Positions 1 to 5,232 of a DNA stretch of 6,977 nt are shown piece after piece (within the stretch, counting starts at the first letter, position 1; every line of letters begins with the position of its first letter). The notes below the pieces were generated by a model. That model was not told the origin of the DNA. It ran no database searches and saw only the letters and a list, made by a program, of their open reading frames with translations. The DNA is from Candidatus Roizmanbacteria bacterium RIFCSPHIGHO2_01_FULL_39_8 (GTDB lineage: Bacteria > Patescibacteriota > Microgenomatia > UBA1406 > GWC2-37-13), in contig MFZI01000069.1 of the NCBI GenBank assembly GCA_001789355.1, positions 8,496 through 15,472 on the forward strand. The letters run 5' to 3'. The position numbers and the translations under genes were made by a program.

Positions 1-135
1 CATTGTGATCTTTATTTTTTTATCTTTTTTTAATTCAACACCGTACACCAGTCCTAGATCAACGATAGAAATGTTGAGTTCAGGATCCATAACCTCGGTG
101 AGTTTATCTTTTACTGTTTGTTCGCTGATTTTCAT
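1..135 (-). CDS. DUF59/MIP18 (SufT/PaaD-like) Fe-S assembly family protein, 3' part missing
   Basis: The first 45 codons of a minus-strand gene run off the left edge, so only the N-terminus is visible. The start is the ATG at 133-135. Residues 16-29 read DPELNISIVDLGLV, which matches the family signature DPE-x4-(I/V)VDLGL(I/V). A helix of about 15 residues precedes it, as in MIP18/DUF59 domains. Members of this family help mature or insert Fe-S clusters (SufT, PaaD, or fused to Mrp/ApbC ATPases). The conserved Cys region expected further on lies outside the window, so it cannot be said whether this is a stand-alone domain of about 100 residues or a fusion. The gene is divergent from RNase J across a 51-bp spacer. 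A -10 element ends only 7 nt before the ATG, which suggests a leaderless transcript. The family call is good; the exact subfamily is open. Confidence 0.85.
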   Translation of the reverse strand, partial: MKISEQTVKDKLTEVMDPELNISIVDLGLVYGVELKKDKKIKITM

Positions 136-142
136 GACTATA

Positions 143-151
143 AGTATAGCA
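143..151 (-). promoter_or_regulatory. Extended -10 promoter for the DUF59 gene
   Basis: On the minus strand this reads TGCTATACT, an extended -10 (TG-n-TATACT). No good -35 hexamer is seen 16-18 bp upstream, which is usual for TG-extended promoters. Its downstream edge (143) is 7 nt from the start codon at 135. The predicted transcript start therefore nearly coincides with the ATG. The call rests on motif and position only. Confidence 0.5.
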
Positions 152-153
152 GC

Positions 154-162
154 TGGTATAAT
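154..162 (+). promoter_or_regulatory. Extended -10 promoter for the RNase J-recR unit
   Basis: The sequence TGGTATAAT is a perfect TG-n-TATAAT extended -10, 24 nt before the RNase J ATG at 187. The -35 position (about 134-139) is poor. Initiation about 7 nt downstream, near 169, would leave a leader of roughly 18 nt. No Shine-Dalgarno sequence is visible in it, only AAGAAAG/AAGAAA tracts. The site lies back to back with the opposite-strand -10 at 143-151, with only two bases between the motifs. The two promoters are therefore likely to compete for polymerase. Confidence 0.6.
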
Positions 163-186
163 GAAGAAAGTTAAGAAATAAATGAT

Positions 187-1857
187 ATGAATCAATATAA
201 GCTTCGATTTATACCTCTTGGCGGAGTCGTTGGAGTTACCAAAAACATGTATGTATATGAGCTCTATGAAAACGACAAAATAAAAGATATTCTCATCATT
301 GATTGTGGAATTGGTTTCCCCATGGAAAAAGAGCTCGGAGTTGATTTCGTGATTCCCGATGTGTCATATCTTGCTGATAAGGCTCACCTCATTCGAGCAG
401 TGGTACTTTCTCACGGTCATGAAGACCATACCTCCGCGCTCCCCTACCATTATCAAGTGCTTGGAAGACCTCCCATTTTCTCGAGTAAGTTGACAAGCGT
501 ATTTGTTGAAAATAAATTCAAAGAATTTAATGAGCGAATTCGCGTCAATGTGGTCGATCATGAGAAGACGTATTCGTTTGGATCGTTTGAATTGAAGTTC
601 ATTCGCATGACTCACTCGATCCCGGATACGCTTCATGTATTAATCAAGACTCCTGTCGGAGCTTTTTATCATGGAACCGATTTTAAATTTGATCTCACTC
701 CTCCCTACGGCAGCTATCCGGATTTTTACGAAATTACCAAGGCAGGAAAAGATGGAGTTTTGTGTCTTTTGTCCGACAGTCTGGGATCTGAACGAGAAGG
801 GCTCACACTTTCTGAAAACATAGTGGGTCAGACATTCGAGGACGAAATGAGAAAAACCAAAGGGAAATTTATCATGACCACATTTTCTTCCAATATTTCC
901 CGTATCAGACAATGTGTTGAAGCTGCGATTAAATTTAACCGCAGGATCGCCTTTATGGGAAGATCAATGAGAGAGAATACAAAACTTGCCCAAGGAATTG
1001 GGTACCTTCCAATTCCTTTTAGTCTTGTCTTGAAAGAGGAAGAGACAATGAAAGTCCCTCCTAATAAAGTCTGTCTTATCGTAGCTGGATCACAAGGTCA
1101 ATATAATTCAGCTCTTGCAAAATTGTCTCGAAATCAGAATCCATATATTAAGATCAAGCCAGGTGATAAAGTCATCCTCTCCTCAGACCCGATACCTGGA
1201 AACGAAGGAGAAGTGTACGCGCTCATTGAGGAACTTTCGCAGGTGGGAGCAGATGTTATTTATACAGATATTCAGGATCAGTTACACGCTTCAGGACATG
1301 GTAGTCAGGAAGACCTCAAGTTTTTGATCAGGTTCACTAATCCTAAATTTTTCATTCCGATAGGAGGAACAATTCGCCACCAACATCAATATCAAAAACT
1401 GGTAGAAAGTCTCGGGTATTCCGAAGACAAGGTCTTTTCGTTAGAAGAGGCTGATACGGTATGGTTCACTCAAGGAAAAGCATATAAGGGTGATCCGATC
1501 GAAACTAAAAATATTTATGTTGACGCCTACGGCATCGGCGACGTGGGTAACGTAGTTTTACGAGACAGGAAGAACTTGGCAAACGAAGGCATCGTCGTGG
1601 CTATCCTAATAGTCGACAACAAAGGTCAGCTTGTTGTCCAACCTAAAATCATGTCTCGCGGATTCGTCTTTGAAAAAGGCGAAGAGGTCTTATTCAAGGA
1701 GGGCGTACTTCTTATTCAAAAAATTCTAAAACCAAGAGGCGGAAGAGTAATCGAAGTAAATGGAATTCGCAAGGAAGTCGGAAATACATTGGAAGAATTT
1801 TTCTTCGAAAAAAGAGGACGAAGGCCGTTGGTTATTGTTGATGTTATACAGATATAA
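187..1857 (+). CDS. rnj: Ribonuclease J (metallo-beta-lactamase/beta-CASP RNase)
   Basis: Predicted Zn-dependent 5'-3' exo-/endoribonuclease of mRNA decay and rRNA 5' maturation. At 556 aa it matches the roughly 555 aa of Bacillus RNase J1. The N-terminal beta-lactamase core opens with PLGG (11-14) and carries HGHEDH (H76, H78, D80, H81), H143 and D165. The beta-CASP domain shows TFSSN, GRSM, AGSQGQ, SSDPIPGNE and LHASGHGSQED (H367, H371). The C-terminal domain begins near YVDAYGIGDVGNVVLRDR and ends RRPLVIVDVIQI. Every catalytic ligand position can be mapped with an offset of 1-3 from B. subtilis J1. One is altered: the usual HGE motif reads GGT, so Gly393 stands where J1 has His390. The ATG chosen lies just before the conserved PLGG region and follows a strong -10. 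recR follows after 29 nt and probably shares the transcript. The family is certain; full catalytic competence is not. Confidence 0.95.
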   Translation: MNQYKLRFIPLGGVVGVTKNMYVYELYENDKIKDILIIDCGIGFPMEKELGVDFVIPDVSYLADKAHLIRAVVLSHGHEDHTSALPYHYQVLGRPPIFSSKLTSVFVENKFKEFNERIRVNVVDHEKTYSFGSFELKFIRMTHSIPDTLHVLIKTPVGAFYHGTDFKFDLTPPYGSYPDFYEITKAGKDGVLCLLSDSLGSEREGLTLSENIVGQTFEDEMRKTKGKFIMTTFSSNISRIRQCVEAAIKFNRRIAFMGRSMRENTKLAQGIGYLPIPFSLVLKEEETMKVPPNKVCLIVAGSQGQYNSALAKLSRNQNPYIKIKPGDKVILSSDPIPGNEGEVYALIEELSQVGADVIYTDIQDQLHASGHGSQEDLKFLIRFTNPKFFIPIGGTIRHQHQYQKLVESLGYSEDKVFSLEEADTVWFTQGKAYKGDPIETKNIYVDAYGIGDVGNVVLRDRKNLANEGIVVAILIVDNKGQLVVQPKIMSRGFVFEKGEEVLFKEGVLLIQKILKPRGGRVIEVNGIRKEVGNTLEEFFFEKRGRRPLVIVDVIQI

Positions 1858-1886
1858 AATTTGTAACAAAGTAGACGCTGTCGCTT

Positions 1887-2504
1887 ATGAATTCTTTACC
1901 TAATAATCTTAAACAAATAGCGCTGTTTCTGGAAAGGTTGCCGGGTATAGGTCAAAAGACTGCCAACAGACTGGCCTTTTATTTTTTAAGATTACCCGAA
2001 AGTGATTTGAAGGAGTTTGCAAAAAACATAACTTTTTTAAAAACTAAAACGAAGTTTTGTAACGTGTGTATGAATCTTACCGAAGAGGAGACGTGTAGTA
2101 TCTGTCTTGATAAGAAACGCGACTCAGGGGTAATTACTGTTGTTGAGGAAGTCTTGGACATCTTGTCCTTTGAAACAGGAAATATCTATAGCGGTGTCTA
2201 TCACGTATTACACGGTAGAATAGATCCCTTAAATCATATCGGACCTGAGGATATCTATATCGAAAAGCTCTTAACAAGGGTAAAAACTTCGAAGGTCATA
2301 GAAATTATCTTGGCGACGAATCCGGACATGGAGGGTGAAGCAACCGCGATGTTTATAAAGAATCAGCTGAGCGGACTAAACAAATTAAACGGAAAAGGAT
2401 TTAAGATCACTCGTCTTGCCTATGGCTTGCCGATTGGTGGAAGTCTGGAGTATGCAGACTACATGACACTACGTAAAGCAATAGAAGGAAGAAACTCCTA
2501 TTAA
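1887..2504 (+). CDS. recR: Recombination mediator protein RecR
   Basis: RecR works with RecO (and RecF) to load RecA on SSB-coated gapped DNA, forming a ring clamp around DNA. At 205 aa it has the usual length of about 200. The order is canonical: helix-hairpin-helix with LPGIGQKTANRLAF (18-31), a C4 zinc finger (C58, C61, C70, C73), a TOPRIM domain starting GVITVVEE (81-88, acidic E87), the conserved GVYHVLHGRIDPL (103-115) and ATNPDMEGEATA (143-154). The C-terminal YGLPIGGSLEYAD (179-191) is followed by TL...A-EGR. The start is the only ATG that preserves the full HhH. No Shine-Dalgarno is apparent. It lies 29 nt behind RNase J, with no terminator between them, so co-transcription is likely. 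recR commonly sits directly downstream of dnaX and ybaB. Here those genes are nearby but on the other strand, and recR converges on prs. Confidence 0.97.
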   Translation: MNSLPNNLKQIALFLERLPGIGQKTANRLAFYFLRLPESDLKEFAKNITFLKTKTKFCNVCMNLTEEETCSICLDKKRDSGVITVVEEVLDILSFETGNIYSGVYHVLHGRIDPLNHIGPEDIYIEKLLTRVKTSKVIEIILATNPDMEGEATAMFIKNQLSGLNKLNGKGFKITRLAYGLPIGGSLEYADYMTLRKAIEGRNSY

Positions 2505-2509
2505 GATCC

Positions 2510-2601
2510 CAAGATACAATTCACAAGTACTCCAAATAAATCTCAAAAATCAAATGTCCAAAAAATTGTAAATTCGAGATTTGTAATTTTTTTGTATCTT
2601 G
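2510..2601. repeat. Nested imperfect inverted repeat between convergent recR and prs
   Basis: Outer 10-bp arms CAAGATACAA (2510-2519) and TTGTATCTTG (2592-2601) are perfect. Inner 7-bp arms AAATCTC (2538-2544) and GAGATTT (2576-2582) nest inside them. A run of seven T (2586-2592) follows the inner arm on the plus strand. The stems are AT-rich with long unpaired stretches. The sequence lies in the 124-bp gap between two converging genes and starts 6 nt after the recR stop. It may end transcription for recR, or both ways. It could equally be a decayed palindromic repeat element of the kind that fills the other gaps. Confidence 0.55.
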
Positions 2602-2628
2602 TTGGTTGTTGATTGGAATTTATTTATA

Positions 2629-3570
2629 TTAGACGTAGTTTTTTAGTTCTGAAGCGAGAAGTTGAGCTACAGAAATTTCTTCAAGTTCGTCTATTTTCTG
2701 ACTTTCTTTTAACTCTATAGTATTGGTCGTAAAAATCTTCTTTAGTTTTGCCTCTTTTAGTTTTTTTGGGGCATCTACTGTGAAATCATGATGCACGAAA
2801 GCGCCATACACTTCTTTAGCTCCACGCTCCAAACATATTTTGGCCGCAGGAATGAGCGTACTTCCTGAAACAACCATATCGTCAACGATGATGGCAATTT
2901 TTCCTTTTACATTGCCGTAGAGATCAAGAGGGGTCGCTTTGTGAGCGGTGTCCAGGTTCCGCTTCTTCTCTATCACCCCCTCAGAAAACTCAGGAGTTCC
3001 ATAAAATGAAGTTCCGAAATTTCTTACTTTTTCAACTGCTCCTTGATCAGGTGAAACCAAGATGGTCGAATCTATTAGATTGGTTAAACCAAGTGAAATA
3101 AAATATTTTCTGATGTGTTTTGCGAGCATGGGAAGAGCAGAGAGATTTTTGAAAGGAATAGAAAAAACGCCAGCAGTCGCTTCATCGTGTAGATCAATTG
3201 TATATATTTTATCGAAGCCAATAGATTCAATCATTCTTATCACTACATTGACCGAAACACACTCACCTGGTCGATGCTGAAGATCCTGTTTTGCGTAACC
3301 AAAATAAGGAATATATCCGATAACCTTTTTTGCTTCTTGCCGTTTTAATGCATCACAGAAAAGGAGAAGTTCCATGACGTGAGTATCAGTAGGATTTGAG
3401 GTTGGGTGAATGATTACGCAGTTTTGATTTCTTACATCTTCATGGATGGTTACTTTCACTTCTGAGTTGCCGAATCTCGTCACCTCCGCTTTTGAAAGAG
3501 GGAGTCTAAGTAGATCAGACACTTCCAGAGAAAGTCTAGAATTTGAAGAACCGGAGAATAATTTTATCAT
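2629..3570 (-). CDS. prs: Ribose-phosphate pyrophosphokinase (PRPP synthetase)
   Basis: Makes 5-phosphoribosyl 1-pyrophosphate from ribose 5-phosphate and ATP, the precursor for nucleotide (and NAD, His, Trp) synthesis or salvage, in the cytosol. At 313 aa it has the usual length of about 315. Visible motifs are FGNSEVKV (33-40; normally FSDGE), MELL..CDALKR (66-77), IPYFGYAKQD (87-96), TIDLHDEATAGVFSIP (124-139; catalytic-region His128), SPDQGAVEKVRNF (173-185), the flexible loop EKKR (201-204) and the PRPP-binding loop VDDMVVSGST (229-238). Several positions differ from classical Prs: GNS for SDG, K94 for the usual Arg, and VVSGS for the usual (I/V)DTGG-type loop. It is therefore a divergent member with the core retained. 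The start at 3568-3570 gives the full N-terminal strand MIKLFSGSSN. It is the last gene of the minus-strand block, behind ybaB and a palindromic spacer. No clear Shine-Dalgarno is seen. Confidence 0.95.
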   Translation of the reverse strand: MIKLFSGSSNSRLSLEVSDLLRLPLSKAEVTRFGNSEVKVTIHEDVRNQNCVIIHPTSNPTDTHVMELLLFCDALKRQEAKKVIGYIPYFGYAKQDLQHRPGECVSVNVVIRMIESIGFDKIYTIDLHDEATAGVFSIPFKNLSALPMLAKHIRKYFISLGLTNLIDSTILVSPDQGAVEKVRNFGTSFYGTPEFSEGVIEKKRNLDTAHKATPLDLYGNVKGKIAIIVDDMVVSGSTLIPAAKICLERGAKEVYGAFVHHDFTVDAPKKLKEAKLKKIFTTNTIELKESQKIDELEEISVAQLLASELKNYV

Positions 3571-3580
3571 AAATGAGATT

Positions 3581-3643
3581 ATTAGCTGTTTGACTATTAG
3601 CCTGTTGGAATTGAGCCAAAAATCTAATAAGCTAAAAGCTAAT
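3581..3643. repeat. Three-tier palindrome between ybaB and prs
   Basis: The gap folds into nested stems: ATTAGCT (3581-3587) with AGCTAAT (3637-3643), TATTAG (3595-3600) with CTAATA (3624-3629), and TTGG (3605-3608) with CCAA (3616-3619). The 7-nt unpaired stretches between the first two stems are symmetrical (3588-3594 and 3630-3636). The fold begins 3 nt past the ybaB stop on the minus strand and fills most of the gap before prs. No clean T-run follows, so it is not a textbook terminator. It may be a partial terminator, an RNA-stability hairpin or a relic of a palindromic repeat. Confidence 0.5.
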
Positions 3644-3645
3644 TA

Positions 3646-3912
3646 CTAACGCTGTTGTTGTGTTGAAATTTCGATCAATTTTTTGGCTGCCAATTCCTGA
3701 GTTTTTTTTATTGCTTCGTTTACTGCTTCAGCAACCCGGTTTTCGATAACTCCGTCGACTTCAATAATTTCGATTATTTGATCGCCTCTCACTACAACTT
3801 TTACTCCGTTTTTCTCGACCGTTACCTGCTCTTGCTGAAGAGCTGCTTGCATTTGTTGTGCTTGCTGTTGAAGTTTTTGTAAATCTCCTAAACCTCCTAG
3901 TGGTCCTATCAT
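3646..3912 (-). CDS. ybaB: YbaB/EbfC family nucleoid-associated DNA-binding protein
   Basis: A small dimeric protein of the YbaB/EbfC family, which binds DNA and is usually encoded between dnaX and recR. At 88 aa it is slightly short for a family of about 100-110. It shows the family layout. An N-terminal amphipathic Gln-rich helix spans about 9-28 (LGDLQKLQQQAQQMQAAL). A small beta-sheet follows (about 29-54: VTVEKNGVKVVVRGDQIIEIIEV). A C-terminal helix (about 57-84) ends in a polar Gln-rich tail. The start ATG is at 3910-3912 and gives the usual M-x-LGGLGDLQK opening. dnaX lies 103 bp upstream with a GC-rich hairpin in between. The usual partner recR is not downstream; prs is. TATAAT-like boxes at 3933-3938 and 3989-3994 (minus strand) suggest it may have its own promoter. 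The family is firm; the molecular role of YbaB is poorly defined in general. Confidence 0.9.
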   Translation of the reverse strand: MIGPLGGLGDLQKLQQQAQQMQAALQQEQVTVEKNGVKVVVRGDQIIEIIEVDGVIENRVAEAVNEAIKKTQELAAKKLIEISTQQQR

Positions 3913-3932
3913 AAGATATTTATAAATTATTA

Positions 3933-3938
3933 ATTATA
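3933..3938 (-). promoter_or_regulatory. Possible -10 box for ybaB
   Basis: TATAAT on the minus strand, 20 nt upstream of the ybaB start codon, immediately after the GC-rich hairpin that follows dnaX. No convincing -35 is seen, and the surrounding region is almost pure A/T, so a chance match is likely enough. A second TATAAT at 3989-3994 would instead place the hairpin in the ybaB leader. Confidence 0.3.
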
Positions 3939-3975
3939 AGAATCTGCGAACCATCTGAATTAGGTTCGCAGTCTT
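3938..3975 (-). terminator. GC-rich hairpin between dnaX and ybaB (terminator or attenuator)
   Basis: A perfect 9-bp stem, CTGCGAACC (3944-3952) with GGTTCGCAG (3963-3971), closes a 10-nt loop. It extends through AAGA/TCTT (3938-3941 / 3972-3975) across a 2-nt bulge. It is the only GC-rich intergenic hairpin in the window. It starts 40 nt after the dnaX stop on the minus strand. The tract after the stem on that strand is U-rich but broken (ATTCTTATAATT). It probably ends or attenuates dnaX transcription before ybaB. Either strand is formally possible, but no plus-strand gene precedes it. Confidence 0.55.
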
Positions 3976-4015
3976 TTATGGTAATCCAATTATAATTCTT
4001 TTAATTTTAAAAATG

Positions 4016-5140
4016 CTACAAGCTCTGTTTTTTAAAATTATAAGAATAAAATTCAACTATTGCAATCTCAAGTGGTAAAGATTCGATAGGTGAAATCTTG
4101 AGATTGTTATACGCTTCTGTTAATAGTTTCATCAGTTTTACGATTTGCTCAGTTTTTAGATTTAGATCACTTCCCTCTTCGATCTTCACTCCGTTTTTCA
4201 GAAGCAAAGCAGTATGCAGTTCTTCCAAAAGGAACTCGATAAGATTCTTTACATTACCTCCACTTTTTGAGAATTCCTCGACCCACTCCAATGAAGCTTT
4301 AAGGTCATGATGTACCAATCCCTCCAAAAGGTCATCCCGGATTACTCCTAAAAATTGTCTCCCTTGTTCGTATGTCAATTTGTTTTGCGTCACAAGTTCT
4401 TCAAGTATTTTTGCAGCATCGCGAAAGGAAGAATCACTATACCGAGCTATAAGATTGAGTAGCTTTTCGTCTACTTGTATTTTTTCACGCAAAGATATTT
4501 TTTTGAGCATCGAAAAAATATCTATCCGCTTTGCCCTGCCAAAATTTATAATAAAACAACGGGAAGAAATAGTCTCAGGAATTTTTTCCTGATTTGTAGT
4601 AGCGAGAATAAAAATCACCGAGGAAGGTGGCTCTTCTAAAGTTTTTAGGAGGGCATTGAATGCGTCATTAGTAATCATGTGTGCTTCGTCGATGATAAAA
4701 ACACGGTAGCGATTTGACATTGGAAGAAAATTTGAATCCCTGATAAGATTTCTGATATTCTCTATTCCTCGATTTGAGGCAGCGTCAAGTTCGACCACAT
4801 CGCCCGAGGATGAGTGGTCGATCGCGAGACAGTTTTCACAAAGATTACAGGGTTCCATACTGCTTTTGTTAACCTTTTCAACTGACCCGGTTTTTTTATG
4901 ACGTTCTGGATTAACCGTGTCAGTTTTTTCCAGATCGGACAGATTTGAAAATTTATTTTTTAGGCAATTTACTGATTTTGCGAATATGCGCGCTGTCGAA
5001 GTTTTACCTGTACCTTTCTGTCCAATCAAGAGAAATGCATGAGGTAATGACTCTGATTTAAGCACATTAAAAACCACATCCCGTACACGTGAATTGTCGA
5101 TATCTTGAACTGTTTTAGGGCGATATTTGAGGTAAAACAT
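4016..5140 (-). CDS. dnaX: DNA polymerase III clamp-loader subunit DnaX, short gamma-like form with loop insertion
   Basis: The ATPase of the clamp loader, which opens the sliding clamp and places it on primed DNA. AAA+ motifs in order: Walker A GQKGTGKTS (40-48), zinc ligands C59, C98, C101, C104, Walker B VFIIDEAH (147-154), sensor-1 region ILATTNQEKIP (178-188), SRC arginine finger (193-195), and sensor-2 SFRDAAKILEE (238-248). A helical collar domain ends at residue 374. There is no extension for the tau domains that bind DnaB and polymerase, so this is a gamma-like clamp loader only. The first two zinc cysteines are 38 residues apart, against 8 in E. coli. About 30 extra residues (roughly 61-95) carry the palindromic element at 4880-4925. 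The start at 5138-5140 gives the MFYLKYRPKT opening expected before the AAA+ fold. ybeY is upstream across a palindrome; ybaB is downstream. Confidence 0.95.
   Translation of the reverse strand: MFYLKYRPKTVQDIDNSRVRDVVFNVLKSESLPHAFLLIGQKGTGKTSTARIFAKSVNCLKNKFSNLSDLEKTDTVNPERHKKTGSVEKVNKSSMEPCNLCENCLAIDHSSSGDVVELDAASNRGIENIRNLIRDSNFLPMSNRYRVFIIDEAHMITNDAFNALLKTLEEPPSSVIFILATTNQEKIPETISSRCFIINFGRAKRIDIFSMLKKISLREKIQVDEKLLNLIARYSDSSFRDAAKILEELVTQNKLTYEQGRQFLGVIRDDLLEGLVHHDLKASLEWVEEFSKSGGNVKNLIEFLLEELHTALLLKNGVKIEEGSDLNLKTEQIVKLMKLLTEAYNNLKISPIESLPLEIAIVEFYSYNFKKQSL
4880..4925. repeat. In-frame palindromic element inside dnaX (46 bp)
   Basis: Inverted arms AACTGACCCGGTT (4880-4892) and AACCGTGTCAGTT (4913-4925) pair at 12 of 13 positions around a 20-bp centre. 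On the coding strand it encodes residues 72-87 of DnaX (KTDTVN...KKTGSV). It matches the element at 5365-5407 in ybeY at 12 of 13 bases in each arm, with arms in the same order and reading frame. It sits in an expanded loop of the zinc module, where normal DnaX has only a few residues. Confidence 0.8.
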
Positions 5141-5149
5141 ACAATTTCT

Positions 5150-5232
5150 AGTCCATAAAGTTTATAAAGTCTATAAAGTAAATTTTTTCGCTTTACGGAC
5201 TTTAAGAACTTTCGACTTTATGACTTTAGGAC
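5150..5232. repeat. AAGTC/ATAAAG palindromic repeat between ybeY and dnaX, entering the ybeY 3' end
   Basis: The left half contains repeated units such as GTCCATAAAG, TTTATAAAGT and CTATAAAGT. The right half carries the reverse complements (CTTTACGGACTTTAAG, CGACTTTATGACTTTAGGAC). The outermost pair is GTCCATAAAG (5151-5160) with CTTTAGGAC (5224-5232). The innermost is TAAAG (5174-5178) with CTTTA (5191-5195) around a 12-nt loop. Units of about 9-10 nt thus run one way, then flip. The right edge overlaps the last codons and stop of ybeY. It is the same family as 5868-5950. It could fold as a long RNA hairpin and weaken or end transcription. Confidence 0.75.

Noticed and set aside
161..181. 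Seven-codon open frame (ATGAAGAAAG...TAA) just before RNase J as a leader peptide.
   Set aside because: Its ATG overlaps the TATAAT box, upstream of the expected transcript start, so it would not be transcribed from this promoter.
364..912. Two antisense open frames of 90 codons inside RNase J.
   Set aside because: They oppose highly conserved RNase J motifs, and no start signals or family features are visible.
3735..3760. ACCCGGTTTT in ybaB as a third copy of the in-frame palindrome.
   Set aside because: Only about eight bases match one arm, there is no paired second arm, and the encoded residues fit normal YbaB sequence.
4891..4897. Run of seven A on the dnaX coding strand as a programmed frameshift site, as for tau/gamma in other bacteria.
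   Set aside because: It falls at about residues 82-83, before Walker B, so a shift would destroy the ATPase. Known dnaX shift sites lie after the collar domain. The run belongs to the palindromic insert.
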